A stretch of 64,000 nt of DNA from Rhodoblastus sp963748385 (GTDB taxonomy: Bacteria; Pseudomonadota; Alphaproteobacteria; Rhizobiales; Beijerinckiaceae). How positions within the stretch are numbered: the stretch's first letter is position 1; each line of letters begins with the position of its first letter. The notes beneath the pieces are model-generated. The model ran no database searches and was not told the DNA's origin. It worked only from the letters and a program-made list of their open reading frames with translations. A program made the translations under genes and the position numbers. Below are positions 1-9,728 of the stretch, piece by piece. The DNA lies in the NCBI GenBank assembly GCA_963748385.1, contig CAVVIQ010000009.1, positions 310,001 through 374,000 of the forward strand, read 5' to 3'.

Positions 1-604
1 ACGCCCTGACCCATTCCGGTTTCCGCCGCTCGCAGACCATCGCCTATCGCCCCGCCTGCGACCATTGCAAGGCCTGCGTCTCGGTGCGCATCCTGTGCGA
101 CGAATTCACGCCGGGCCGCACCCAGCGGCGCATCCTCGCCCGCAACGCCGATCTTTCCGCGACCATGGGCGCGGCGCAGGCCGACGCCGAACAGTTCGAG
201 CTGTTTCTCGCGCGACAATCCTGGATTCCCGCCACGGCGACGGCGGCATGGCCGACATGGCCAAGCCCCGACTATTCCATGATGATCGAGGACAGCCATG
301 TCGAAAGCCGGCTGGTGAGCTATCGCCTGCCTTCCCCCGCCGGCGGAGGCCCTTTGGTCGCGACCTGCCTCACCGACATCCTCGAAGACGGCCTGTCGAT
401 GGTCTATTCCTTTTTCGACCCGAACGAGCCGCAACGCTTGTGCGCTCGGACATGATCCTCGAACACGTCGCCCGAGCCCGCGCCCTGGGCCTGCCCCACC
501 TCTATCTCGGCTATTGGGTCGAGGGCTCAAAAAAAATGGGCTACAAGGCGCAATATCTGCCGCAGGAGCGATTGGGGACGGAAGGGTGGAAACGGGTGGG
601 ATAG
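1..604 (+). CDS. Aminoacyl-tRNA--protein transferase, N-end rule (ATE/Bpt family), 5' truncated and frameshifted
   Basis: This is the 3' part of a leucyl/arginyl-tRNA--protein transferase, which adds an amino acid to protein N-termini to mark them for ClpAP degradation. The gene begins before the window. The visible family signature is a Cys-rich stretch YRPACDHCKACVSVRI, followed by FTPGRTQRR, DYSMMIEDSHVESRLVSYR, DILEDGLSMVYSFFDP and the C-terminal block HLYLGYWVEGSKKMGYKAQY. These blocks lie in different frames: frame 3 at the start, frame 2 from about 215, frame 3 again from about 265, and frame 2 from about 440 to the stop. All conserved blocks are present in order, so three single-base errors are likelier than decay. 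Whether it is the arginyl- or leucyl-specific type cannot be decided from this fragment. Confidence 0.8.
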   Translation, partial: RPDPFRFPPLADHRLSPRLRPLQGLRLGAHPVRRIHAGPHPAAHPRPQRRSFRDHGRGAGRRRTVRAVSRATILDSRHGDGGMADMAKPRLFHDDRGQPCRKPAGELSPAFPRRRRPFGRDLPHRHPRRRPVDGLFLFRPERAATLVRSDMILEHVARARALGLPHLYLGYWVEGSKKMGYKAQYLPQERLGTEGWKRVG

Positions 605-828
605 GCCGAGTTCGGCCCGTCGCCGTTTTCGGGTCGCGCCCTGCGACCTCCGCTGGAACCGTGGCGGCGGACGATCCGCGATCCGCACACAGGCTGACGC
701 CTTCATCAACGCGAAAAAAGTCCGCGTCGGGTCCGTGAGAATTTTAGGCCTCTGTGTACGCCTGAAAATATTTGGGTCATACTGGGACAAAAGAAAAAGA
801 ATCAATCCTTGTGGCTCAGGGGGGCTGC

Positions 829-2614
829 GTGAGCGAAACGCCGCGAATGTCGCCAGCGGACGACGTCGCGTATCAAAAAGACGGGCTGGAGCGGTTGCGC
901 GATTTCAGCGAGGCGCTGCAGCGCGGCGATACGCAGGCCGCTTTGAGGCGGCGCGCGACGCGTGCCTTGCCGCGCCCGAATAGGGCCGAGGCGCATTACG
1001 CCTATGGCCAGGCCTGGATGGCCGCCGGCAAGCCTGCGCGCGCCGAGCAGGCTTTCGCCATTGCCGTCAAGCTGCGGCCGGGCTTCGCCGACGCTTGGGT
1101 CAATTATGGCCTCGCACGCTACGCCCAAGGCGCGGTCGACGACGCCAAGAGGGCGATGACCCGCGCCTTGCAGGCGCGCCCGGCCATCCCGCCGCGACCG
1201 CCAATCTCGCCGCCTTGCTGCGCCTCACCGGCGGCTACGAGACGGCCGAGACGCTGTTGCGCGAGGCGCTGGCGCGCAATCCGCACGACGCCGGCGCGCG
1301 GCTCAACCTCGTCGCCGACGCTGCAGGAGGAGCAGCCGGCCGAGGCGCTGGCGCTTCTGAACGAAGTCGATCCCCCCGCCGACGATCTCCCCGCCGCCCG
1401 CCACTGGCATTTGCAACGGGCGCTGGCGCTGCTCGCGCTCGGCCGGCCGGACAAGGCGCGCACCGCGCTCGGCGAGTTCGACGCGCTCGGCCCCGCGCCG
1501 CCCGAACTCAAGCCGATGCGGCTGTGGCGCGACGTGCTGATCGCGTTCGCCGAAGACCGTCGCGCCGACGCGCCGCGGCGGCGCAAGCAATGGAGGTCGC
1601 GCTCGAAAAAATGGGGCCGGTCGCGGTGCTCGAACACAAGATCATGGCGCACTACGACCTCGCCAAGTTCTGGTCGCGCGAGGGCGACGACGCCAAGGCT
1701 TTCGCGCAATGGCGCGCCGGCCACGCGCTGTTGAGGCGATCCAGCCGTTTTCGCGCGAGGCGACGCGGGCCTATGACGACGCCGCGATCGCGACCTTCAC
1801 GCCGGAGCGTTTCGCCAACGGCCCGCGCGCGAAAAATGCCGATCCCGCGCCGGTGTTCATCGTCGGCATGCCGCGCTCGGGCACGACGCTCGCCGAGCAG
1901 ATTCTCGGCCGCGCACCCGCAAGCGCATGGCGCCGGCGAGCGTTCGGCGCTGGGCCGGCTCGCCTGGCGGCTCGGCGGCGGCGAAAGCCCGAGCGATCGC
2001 CGCATCGCCGCGCTCGACCGGGCGACGCTCGACGCGGAGGCGGAGGCTTATCTCAGAGAATTGCACGCGCTCGCGCCGGACAAGACCCGCATCGTCGACA
2101 AGATGCCGGGCAATTATCTCTATGTCTGGCTGATCGCGCTGCTGTTCCCGAAAGCGAAGATCATCCATTGCGTGCGCGATCCCCGCGACATCGGCTTTTC
2201 GATCTTCACCTTCCGCTTTCACGGCGAGCACGGCTACGCCCACGATCTCGCCGATCTCGGCTGGATGATCGGCGAGCAGGACCGGCTGATGAAGCATTGG
2301 AAGGCGCGCTTCCCTGCCGATCCTGACCTTGCGGCTCGACGACTGGGTGAAAGATTTCGACGCGACGCTGGCGCGCGTGCTCGCCCTTGTCGATCTGCCG
2401 CCCGACCCGGCCTGCGCGCGCTTCTATGAGGTCCGACAGCCGACGTCCGCACGGTGAGCCGGCGCAGGTCAGGCAGCCAGTCAACGCGCGCGGCCTCGGC
2501 CGCTGGCGCGCCTACGCGAAAGAGCTCGCGCCGCTGATCGAAGAACTCGAACGCGCCGGCGCGCTCGATGGCTGGGAACCGGACGACCGGCCAGTTGAAG
2601 CCGCGACGCAATAG
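829..2614 (+). CDS. TPR-repeat sulfotransferase (Sulfotransfer_3 type), multiply frameshifted
   Basis: The N-terminal half holds TPR-like helices (HYAYGQAWMAAGKPARAEQA, then NYGLARYAQGAVDDAKRAM and ANLAALLRLTGGYETAETLL). The C-terminal half is a PAPS-dependent sulfotransferase. FIVGMPRSGTTLAEQIL is the 5'-phosphosulfate loop and CVRDPRDIGFSIF the 3'-phosphate site. Members of this family transfer sulfate from PAPS to protein or carbohydrate acceptors; the acceptor here is unknown. The reading frame has to change at least eight times (near 940, 965, 1185, 1315, 1570, 1735, 1920, 2315 and 2435), so only a composite translation gives the full protein of about 590 residues. The GTG at 829 follows a run of G's that could act as RBS; ATG 847 is an alternative. 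It lies 53 bases upstream of the first Hint gene. A piece of its 3' end is duplicated at 5862-5911. Confidence 0.72.
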
Positions 2615-2675
2615 AAATTGACTCCTGACGACGATCAGCCTGTTCTCTCTGCTGAAAGGGCTTCGCCATGACCAC
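2554..2675 (+). repeat. Duplication copy A: sulfotransferase 3' end plus Hint-gene leader
   Basis: This stretch of about 120 nt reappears at 5862-5980. It covers the codons for the last residues of the sulfotransferase (DGWEPDDRPVEA), the intergenic gap and the start of the Hint gene. The best-conserved core is the leader around TGTTCTCTCTGCTGAAAGGG just before the ATG, which contains the AAAGGG ribosome-binding site. The matching copy in front of the second Hint gene shows that the two Hint genes arose by tandem duplication of a unit of about 3.3 kb. Confidence 0.75.
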
Positions 2676-5600
2676 GATCATCGAGGGCACGCGCCGAGAC
2701 CAGACCACCTTCGCCTACACCGGCCAGATCGAGACCGTCACGATCGGCATCGCCGGCTATTACGACATCACGGCCGACGGCGCGCAGGGAGGCGCGGTCA
2801 CGGCGCCGCCGGCGGCGCTCGGCGCGATGGCGAGCGGCGAGGTTTATCTTGCGGCCGGCGCGCAGCTGGAGATCGTCGTCGGCCGGCGGGCGCGGCCACC
2901 GGCGACGGCGGCGGGCGGCGGCGGCGGCGGCAGCTTCGTGATCGAGACCAACAGGGTCGGGCGCCGTCAATGTCGACGAAGTGATCGCCGGCGGCGGCGG
3001 CGGCGGAAGTTACGGAGTTGGCGGTGGCGGCACGGCGGGCGGGCCCTGCCGACGGCGGCAGCGGCGGCGGCGGCGGCGGCGAGGGCGGCGTCAACGGCGC
3101 CGCCGGCCGCAGCGGCTATACTGGCGGCGGCGGCGGCGGCTTCAGCGGCGGGAACGGCGCTATTACCGGCGGCGGCGGCGGCGAAGTCGCCGCAAAGGAC
3201 GGAAGCACGAAAGGCATAACTTTCGCGGCGGCGCGCTCGGCACAATGGGCGCGGCGGATTCGGCGGCGGCGGCGGGTGGGGATGACGGCGGCGGCGGCGG
3301 CGGCGGTTTCGGCGGCGGCGGCGGCGCGGGCTTAACGGGGGCGGCGGCGGCGGCGGCTCCTATGTCAACCCGACGAACGATGGCCAGAACACGCTGGACG
3401 CCAGCCTCACCCCCGCCGCCAACACCGGGGCCGGCTCGGTCACCATCGCCTATGTCCCGACGCTACTCGACCGCCGGGACCAACACGTTCGCTTCGACCG
3501 GACAGGTCGAGACCGTGGTGGTGCAGACGTCCGGCTATTACGACATCGCCGCCGATGGCGCGCAGGGCGGCAGCGGCGCTGGCGGCGCAGCCGGCGGCGA
3601 CGGCGCGACGGCGAGCGGCATCGTCTATCTTCAGGCCGGCGCGCAGCTCGAAATCGTGGTCGGCGGCTCGGGAGCGAACGCCAGCAGCAATGGCGGCGGC
3701 GGCGGCGGCGGCAGCTTTGTCATCGAGACCAACAATGGCCGGGCGCGGTGAACGTCAATGAAGTGATCGCGGGCGGCGGCGGCGGTGGGAACGTCGTCGC
3801 GGGTGGCGGCGGCCGGACCGGGGCGACCGGCGGTGACGGCGGCGGCCTTGGCGGCGGCGCCGGCGGAACGGGCGGCGCCGCGGGCCAGGCCGGCGATTAC
3901 GCCGGCTACGGCGCCGGCGGCGGCGGCTTCACCGGCGGCGCCGGCGGCTATCCGGGAGGCGATGGCAGCACAAGCGGAACGAGCTTCTCCGGCGGCGCCC
4001 GCTCGGCCGGCGGCGGCGGCGGCGGGTTCGGCGGCGGCGGCGGCGGCGGCCCCACCGGCGGCGGCGGCGGCGGCGGTTATGGCGGGGGCGGCGGCGGCGG
4101 CGAGAGCGGCGGCGGCGGCGGCGGCGGATCCTTCGTCAACGCGGGCGCGCTCGCCGTGGCGAAAACCGCCGCGACCCACACGGGCGCCGGCGCCGTCGAC
4201 ATCACCTATGTCCCCGCGGTCGCGACCACCGGGACGAACACCTACAATTACACCGGCGCGGTCGAGACCGTCGTGATCACGACCTCCGGCTATTACGACA
4301 TCGCCGCCGACGGCGCGCAGGGCGGGAGCGGCGATGGCAGCGCCGGCGGCGCCGGCGCGATGGCGAGCGGCGAGGTCTATCTCCAGGCCGGGGCGACTTT
4401 CGAGATCGTCGTCGGCGGCGCGGCGGCGGGTCGGGGACCGGCGGCGGTGGCGGCGGCGGCGGCAGCTTCGTGATCGAGACCAACAATGGTTCGGGCGCCG
4501 TCAAGGTCAATGAAGTCATCGCCGGCGGGGGCGGCGGCGCTGGCCACGCCGGCGGCGGCGGCGGCCGGACCCAGCCGACCGGCGGCGCTGGCGGGGGCGG
4601 CGGCTTAGCAGACGGCTCCGGCGGAAAGAACGGCGCGGCGGGCGACGGCGGCGGATCGGGCGGTGGCGGCGGCGGCTTCACTGGCGGCGCAGGCTCCGCC
4701 GGCGACGGCAACGGGGAAACGGGAGCACGGCGGGCGTGACCTTCAGCGGCGGCGGCGGCGGCGGCGGCAAGGGCGGGTTTGGCGGCGGCGGCGGCGGCGC
4801 CAACAACAGTCATGCCTCCGGCGGCGGCGGCGGCGGCGGCGGCTATGGCGGCGGCGGCGGCGCGAGCGCACAAGGCGGTGGCGGCGGCGGCTCCTATGTC
4901 AACCTGACGAACGATGGCCATAACACACAAAACGTCACCCTCACCCCCGCCACCAATACCAACGCCGGCCTTGTCACGATCGTCTATGAGGGACCGGCCT
5001 GCTATTGCCGCGGGACGCTGATTTTGACGGATAGGGGCGAGACCGCCGTCGAGGATTTGCGGATCGGCGATTCTGTCGTGACCGCCTCGGCGCCTTGCGT
5101 AAGATCGTCTGGATCGGAACCCGCGCCTATTCCGCCCGCTTCGCCGCCAACAATCCCGATCTCCTGCCCATCCGCTTCAGGGCGGGATCGCTGGATTATG
5201 GCGTGCCGCGGCGCGATCTGCTGGTTTCGCCCGAGCACGCGATGTTTCTGGACGGCGTGCTGATTTCGGCGAAACATCTGTTCAATGGCGCGACCATCGT
5301 CCAGGAAAAACCGGGCGACGACATCCATTATTTCCACATCGAACTCGAAAGCCACGACGTGTGATCGCCGAAGGCGCTCTTTCCGAAAGCTTCGTCGAAG
5401 ACGACAACCGCGGCATGTTCCAGAACGCCCACGAGTTCAGAAAACTCTATCCCGAGGCGCGGCCGAAGGAGATCGTCTATTGCGCCCCGCGCGTCGAAGA
5501 CGGTTTTGCCCTCGACCGCGTCCGGCGTCGTCTTGCGGACCGCGCCGGCCTCGATTATCCGGAAGCAACCGATTTCGGCGCGCTTTTCGGCGAGGTCGAA

Positions 5601-5906
5601 CAATGCGGCCCTGAGGGCGTCTCCGGCTGGGCGCGCAACGCGGCCTTCCCCGACGCGCCGGTGTGCCTCGGTGCTGGTCGACGGCGCTTTCGCCGGCTAC
5701 GCCTATGCGGACGCCGAGAGGCCGCACGGCGGCCATGGCTTCGCCTTCCGCTTCGCCGCGCCGCTCGATTGTTCGCACGAGCACCCATCGAATTGCGGCG
5801 CTCGGCCGACGGGGCTGTCTCGGACTCCGCATCGAGCCTGCCCGCCGATCGGCGGCCTAGCCGCCGGCGCGGTCGAAGGCTGGGAACCGGACGTCGGGCG
5901 CGTTGA
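2668..5906 (+). CDS. Glycine-rich (ALK/LTK-type Gly_rich modules) protein with C-terminal Hint domain, copy 1
   Basis: Starting MTTIIEGTRRDQTTFAYTG, the composite protein has three tandem modules (about 2713-3470, 3484-4219 and 4237-4990). Each runs: ETVVVQTSGYYDIAADGAQGG, GAMASGEVYLQAGA, LEIVVGG, GGGGGSFVIETN, VNEVIAGGGGGG, a long poly-Gly stretch, and GGGGSYVN. This order matches the Gly_rich domain of ALK/LTK receptors. A Hint_2-type domain follows from CYCRGTLILTDRGETAVEDL (about 4999) to SHDVLIAEGALSESF (about 5390), then a tail with GWARNAAFPDAPVCL. Hint domains cleave or splice their own chain at the initial Cys; activity here is untested. There is no obvious signal peptide. Frames are broken repeatedly; against copy 2, single bases are missing near 5090, 5361 and 5671. 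The C-terminus differs from copy 2 because the gene runs into the duplicated sulfotransferase tail. Confidence 0.75.
2713..4990 (+). repeat. Three tandem Gly-rich modules of about 750 bp
   Basis: Three direct repeats at both DNA and protein level begin near 2713, 3484 and 4237. Each is anchored by the codons for SGYYDI(A/T)ADGAQGG and for GGGGGSFVIETN. A fourth single copy lies in the next gene (6022-6804). Long GGC runs inside each unit encode poly-Gly tracts. Such runs can expand or contract by slippage without breaking the frame. Confidence 0.75.
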
Positions 5907-5980
5907 AGCTGAAATCTGGAATTTAATTTTCTACGACGATCAACCTGTTCTCTCTGCTGAAAGGGCGCCGCCATGACCAC
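5862..5980 (+). repeat. Duplication copy B: remnant of sulfotransferase tail and leader between the two Hint genes
   Basis: This is the counterpart of 2554-2675. One frame still reads GAVEGWEPDVGRVEA, against GALDGWEPDDRPVEA in the intact sulfotransferase. The leader containing TGTTCTCTCTGCTGAAAGGG is again followed by a gene starting ATGACCACC. It marks the junction of a tandem duplication and supplies the promoter-proximal region of the second Hint gene. The 3' end of Hint gene 1 reads into it. Confidence 0.75.
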
Positions 5981-7711
5981 CACGAGCAATAGGCTGACCT
6001 CTCGACGACCAGGACCACCTATCAGCTACACCGGCGCGGTCGAGACCGTCGTGGTGCAGACGTCCGGCTATTACGACATCACCGCCGACGGCGCGCAGGG
6101 CGGCACAGGCGGCGGCAGCGCCCCGCCACGGGCGGGCTTGGCGCGATGGCGAGCGGCGACGTTTACCTCCAGGCCGGGACAAAGCTCGAGATCGTGGTCG
6201 GCGGCTCGGGAGCGAGCGCCAGCGGCGGCGGTGGCGGCGGCGGCGGCAGCTTCGTGCTCGAGACCAACGGAACGGGGGGCGTCGTCGCCGATGAAGTGAT
6301 CGCCGGCGGCGGCGGCGGCGGCGGCTGGGCCGATATCGGAAGTACGCTCAGCTACGCGGGCGGCGGCGGTCAGGCAGAGCCCAATGGCGGCGACGGCTAC
6401 CGAGGGGCCCTGGGCGCCGGCGGCAGCGGCGGCGGCGGCGGCGCCGTCGGCGGCGGTGGCGGCGGCGGATTTACCGGCGGGGCGGGCGGCCCGCAGCGGG
6501 CTACGGGTTGCCCGGAAGCACAAGCGCCAGGCCTGGCTTCTCCGGCGGCGTCGGCGGCGCCAGCGGCGGCGCGGGCGGCGGATTCGGCGGCGGCGGCGGC
6601 GGCGGATTTCAGCGGCGGCGGCGGCGGCGGCGGTTATGGCGGCGGTGGCGGCGGCGGCGGCGGCGGCAGTTATGACGGCGGCGGCGGCGGCGGCGGCGGC
6701 GGCTCCTATGTCAACCCGACGAACGAGGGCCAAGACACACAAAACGTCACCCTCACCCCCGCCGCCAACAACGGCGACGGCCTTGTCACGATCGTCTACG
6801 AGGGACCGGCCTGCTATTGCCGCGGCACGCTGATTTTGACGGATAGGGGCGAAACCGCCGTCGAGGCTTTGCAGATCGGCGATTCTGTCGTGACCGCCTC
6901 GGGCGCCTTGAGGCCCATTATTTGGATCGGAACCCGCGCCTATTCCGCCCGTTTCGCCGCCAACAATCCCGATCTTCTCCCGATCCGCTTCAAGGTGGGC
7001 TCGCTCGCGGACGGCGTTCCGCGGCGCGACCTGCTCGTCTCGCCCGAACACGCCATGTTCCTCGACGGCGTGCTGATTTCGGCCAAGCATCTGGTCAATG
7101 GCGCGACCATCGTCCAGGAAAAGCCTGAAAACGACATCGATTATTTCCACATCGAACTCGAAAGCCATGACGTGCTGATCGCCGAAGGCGCGTTGTCGGA
7201 AAGCTTTGTCGACGACGACAGCCGCGGCATGTTCCAGAACGCCCACGAGTTCAGGAAACTCTATCCCGAGGCGCGGCCGAAGGAGATCGTCTATTGCGCC
7301 CCGCGCGTCGAAGACGGTTATATCCTCGACCGCGTCCGCCGGCGCCTCGCGGAACGCGCCGGCCTCGACTACCCGGAAGCAACCGATTTCGGCGCGCTTT
7401 CGGGCGAGGTCGAACATTTTGGTCCTGAGGGCGTGTCCGGCTGGGCGCGCAACGCGGCCTTCCCCGACGCGCCGGTGTGCCTCGACGTGCTGGTCGACGG
7501 CGAATTCGCCGGCTACGCCTATGCGGACGCCGAGAGCCCCAACGGCGGCCATGGCTTCGCCTTCCGCTTCGCCGCGCCGCTCGATTGTTCGCACGAGCAC
7601 GCCATCGAATTGCGGCGCTCGGCCGACGGGGCGGTTTTCGGGAAAAGGATGTTCCTGACCGCTCGCCCGGGAATTTCCGATTGGGAAATATCCGAACGTC
7701 TCCGGGCCTGA
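5973..7711 (+). CDS. Glycine-rich (ALK/LTK-type) protein with C-terminal Hint domain, copy 2
   Basis: This is a paralogue of the preceding gene with a single Gly_rich module. The segments are ETVVVQTSGYYDITADGAQGG, MASGDVYLQAG, LEIVVGGSGA, GGGGSFVLETNGTGG, DEVIAGGGGGGG, several poly-Gly stretches and GGGGGGSYVNPTNEGQDTQN. The Hint domain starts at CYCRGTLILTDRGETAVEAL (about 6811) and continues in one frame through VSPEHAMFLDGVLISAKHL and HDVLIAEGALSESFVDDDSR. The tail then carries GWARNAAFPDAPVCLDVLVD and ends IELRRSADGAVFGKRMFLT. Only the N-terminal part is broken: a shift near 6125, and a compensating pair near 6490 and 6600 where the third frame restores GFSGGVGGASGGAGGGFGG. Start ATG 5973 has AAAGGG upstream. 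The protein is probably extracellular or surface-exposed, but no secretion signal is evident. Confidence 0.78.
6811..7640 (+). repeat. Hint cassette (DNA-level repeat; copies also at 4999-5830 + and about 59043-59870 -)
   Basis: About 830 bp encoding the Hint domain and its conserved tail occurs three times. Two copies are direct and adjacent; the third is inverted 52 kb away at the end of a beta-repeat protein. Nucleotide identity is visibly high over long stretches, for example the codons for WIGTRAYSARFAANNPDLLP and for SPEHAMFLD. Upstream of the initial CYC the third protein is unrelated, so the cassette behaves as a unit that has been moved or copied onto different passenger proteins. 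Confidence 0.8.
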
Positions 7712-7850
7712 GGCGCGCGTTTCGCGCTCGTCGATCGCGGCCGGCGCCGCTGGCGCCGACCTGCCGATGCGGATCAGGTCGCTATGGCTCCTCGACCGGA
7801 CTCCGCCCGTTGGAGCCGGCGGTGAACAGCGCAGGTCGGACGACCAGGCC

Positions 7851-7882
7851 GCGGTGGGGGGGGTTTTCCCCCGCCCCACCGC
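7851..7882. terminator. Strong hairpin between convergent genes
   Basis: The inverted repeat GCGGTGGGG (7851-7859) and CCCCACCGC (7874-7882) encloses GGGG-TTTT-CCCC-CG, so nearly the whole element folds into one GC stem with a TTTT loop. It sits between the Hint gene ending at 7711 and the minus-strand gene ending at 7884. It probably ends transcription from the plus strand. There is no long T-run after the stem. Confidence 0.5.
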
Positions 7883-7883
7883 C

Positions 7884-8737
7884 TCACTCGTCCTCGCGCA
7901 GTCCGCTTTCCTCCAGCGCGAGGATGGGCAGGAACTTCATTCGGTCGTCGCGCAATTTCCGCAATTTGTTCAGCGTCGTTCTGACGCCGATGAGCAGGCT
8001 CATCTGATAGGCTTGCAGCAACGGATCGGCGGCGACGTCGGGCGGCGGCAGGGTTCCTTCGCGGGCCGGCGGCAGGGCGCCCGACGTCTCCTGCATCCGC
8101 ATCCGGATCGCCCGCGCCAAAAAAGCCGCGGCGGCCATGTCGCCGGATTGCGTCGTGGCGATCAGGTTCTGGAGCAGCGCGGGGAGCGCCGCCCATTTGC
8201 ATCGAGCCCGCAGATCGCGCCTTCGCTTCGAGCCGCCTGAAGCTTGTCGGCGAAGGCGACGGCCTCCTCCGAGGCCCCGGCCTCCACCGCTTGCGTCAGA
8301 TTTAGCAGGCCCGCGACGAAAAAAGTCTGCTTGGCCTCGACCAAAGCGGCGTTCAGGCTGTTTTCGATCTCCGCCAGCGCGACCTGATTCTGCTGGACGA
8401 TCGCCGTCTCGGCCTGCTGCTGCAAAAGGTCGGCGGCGAGGGTCGCGCTCGCCAGGGCGTCAGAGCCCATGTCCTGCCGCTGAATGTCATTGGCCTGAAC
8501 ATCCTCCGTGATCGCCGCCGCCGAATCCGGGGCGGCGGAATAGAGGCCGATGGAGACGTCGGATGGCGCGGCGCCGTTCAAATATTCGTTGAGCGCAGCC
8601 CGGGCGGCTGTGTCCTCCGGCTGAGTAGCCGGCGCGGAAGCGCCGGAAGAGCCGCTCGGCTGTGGCGCGGCGCTTTGCGCCAGACGGACCGCGGTCGCGA
8701 CGTCCGGCGCGACTCCATTCAAGCCCGGGACCGACAT
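7884..8737 (-). CDS. Hypothetical protein, about 280 aa, one probable frameshift
   Basis: I do not recognise this family. The protein starts MSVPGLNGVAPDVATAVRLAQ and has a Ser/Ala/Pro-rich segment. A helix-rich, glutamine-rich middle follows (ATLAADLLQQQAETAIVQQN, then NSLNAALVEAKQTFFVAGLL). The frame breaks near 8190. The following frame continues naturally as LPALLQNLIATTQSGDMAAA and ends LPILALEESGLREDE. The two pieces make one gene of the size seen here rather than two small ones. There is no signal peptide or membrane segment. Repeated Leu/Gln heptads suggest a coiled coil. Upstream lies trmJ in the same orientation, about 75 bases away, so co-transcription is possible. Confidence 0.6.
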
Positions 8738-8811
8738 GCGCGCCTCCTCAGCCGCGTGGCATGAAAAAGGCCGAAGCTTGCGCCAAAGTGGCCGCGCGAT
8801 CGGCGACGGAG

Positions 8812-9651
8812 CTAATCGCCCCCCGACGCTTGCGGTTTTGGCGGTCTGATCCTTTTGCGCGTCTGCGGCTTTTCGCGCGGGCCTTCGACCAGTCGGACGA
8901 TGGCGCCCCAGAGGGTGCGCACGTCCTGCTGGGTCAGGTTCATGCGGTGGAACATGTTGCGCAGATTGCGCTGCATCACCGGGCGCTTCGACTCAGGCCG
9001 GAAGAAGCCCGCGGCGTCCAGCTTGCTTTCGACGAATTCGAAGAAGGACAGAACCATTTCGCGCTGGGCCGGGGGCGAGCGTTCTTCGCGCGCGAAAGGC
9101 AGGACGCCGCCCTCTCGCGCGCGAAAATATTCATAGCCGCACAACAGCACCGCCTGGGCGAGATTGAGCGAGCCATAGGCCGGATTGACCGGAAAGGTCA
9201 GGATGGCGCTGGCGAGCGCGACGTCGTCATTGTCGAGCCCGGTGCGCTCAGGGCCGAACAGGATGCCGTGCTTCTCGCCGGCCAGCGTGGCGGCGGCGCA
9301 TTCCGGCATGGCGAGCGCCGGAGTCTCGACCCTCTTGAACTGGCCGCGCTCGCGCGCCGTGGTCGCCCAGACATAATCCAGGTCGGCGACCGCGGCCTCG
9401 GTGGAGTTGTAAACGGAGGCGCGCTCCAGCAGGTGAACGGCGCCGGCGGCGGCCGCATAGGCGCCCTTGCGCCGCGCGCCGGTTCGCGGCCAGCCTTCGC
9501 GCGGAGAAACCAGCCGCAGGTCGCACAGGCCGAAATTGGCCATGGCCCGGGCGCACATGCCGATATTCACCGCGAGCTGCGGCCGCACCAGAATGATCGC
9601 TGGGCCGCCCTCGAACAGCGGTTTCGTCCGATCCGTCCCTGCCCCGACCAC
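8812..9651 (-). CDS. trmJ: tRNA (cytidine/uridine-2'-O-)-methyltransferase TrmJ
   Basis: TrmJ is a SPOUT-family enzyme that methylates the ribose 2'-OH of tRNA position 32 using S-adenosylmethionine. Of 279 residues, the N-terminus PAIILVRPQLAVNIGMCARA is the typical SpoU/TrmH opening with the catalytic Asn-Ile-Gly segment. The knotted SAM-binding region is seen as GILFGPERTGLDNDDVALAS and FPVNPAYGSLNLAQAVLLCG. The C-terminal extension NLRNMFHRMNLTQQDVRTLW is characteristic of TrmJ. The final residues are basic (RKRIRPPKPQ). The frame is intact. It neighbours a response regulator with no obvious functional tie. Confidence 0.9.
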   Translation of the reverse strand: MVGAGTDRTKPLFEGGPAIILVRPQLAVNIGMCARAMANFGLCDLRLVSPREGWPRTGARRKGAYAAAAGAVHLLERASVYNSTEAAVADLDYVWATTARERGQFKRVETPALAMPECAAATLAGEKHGILFGPERTGLDNDDVALASAILTFPVNPAYGSLNLAQAVLLCGYEYFRAREGGVLPFAREERSPPAQREMVLSFFEFVESKLDAAGFFRPESKRPVMQRNLRNMFHRMNLTQQDVRTLWGAIVRLVEGPREKPQTRKRIRPPKPQASGGD

Positions 9652-9728
9652 AGCGCGCCCTCCGAAAAGGAGCGCAAACTAGAGCCTTTTCGGGGAAAGG
9701 GAAATCCGGCTTCGGCGAGAGCCGCGCG

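Noticed and set aside
3600..4930. Long Ala- and Pro-rich open frames on the minus strand across the Gly-rich genes
   Set aside because: They are mirror readings of GGC repeats and have no RBS or recognisable domain.
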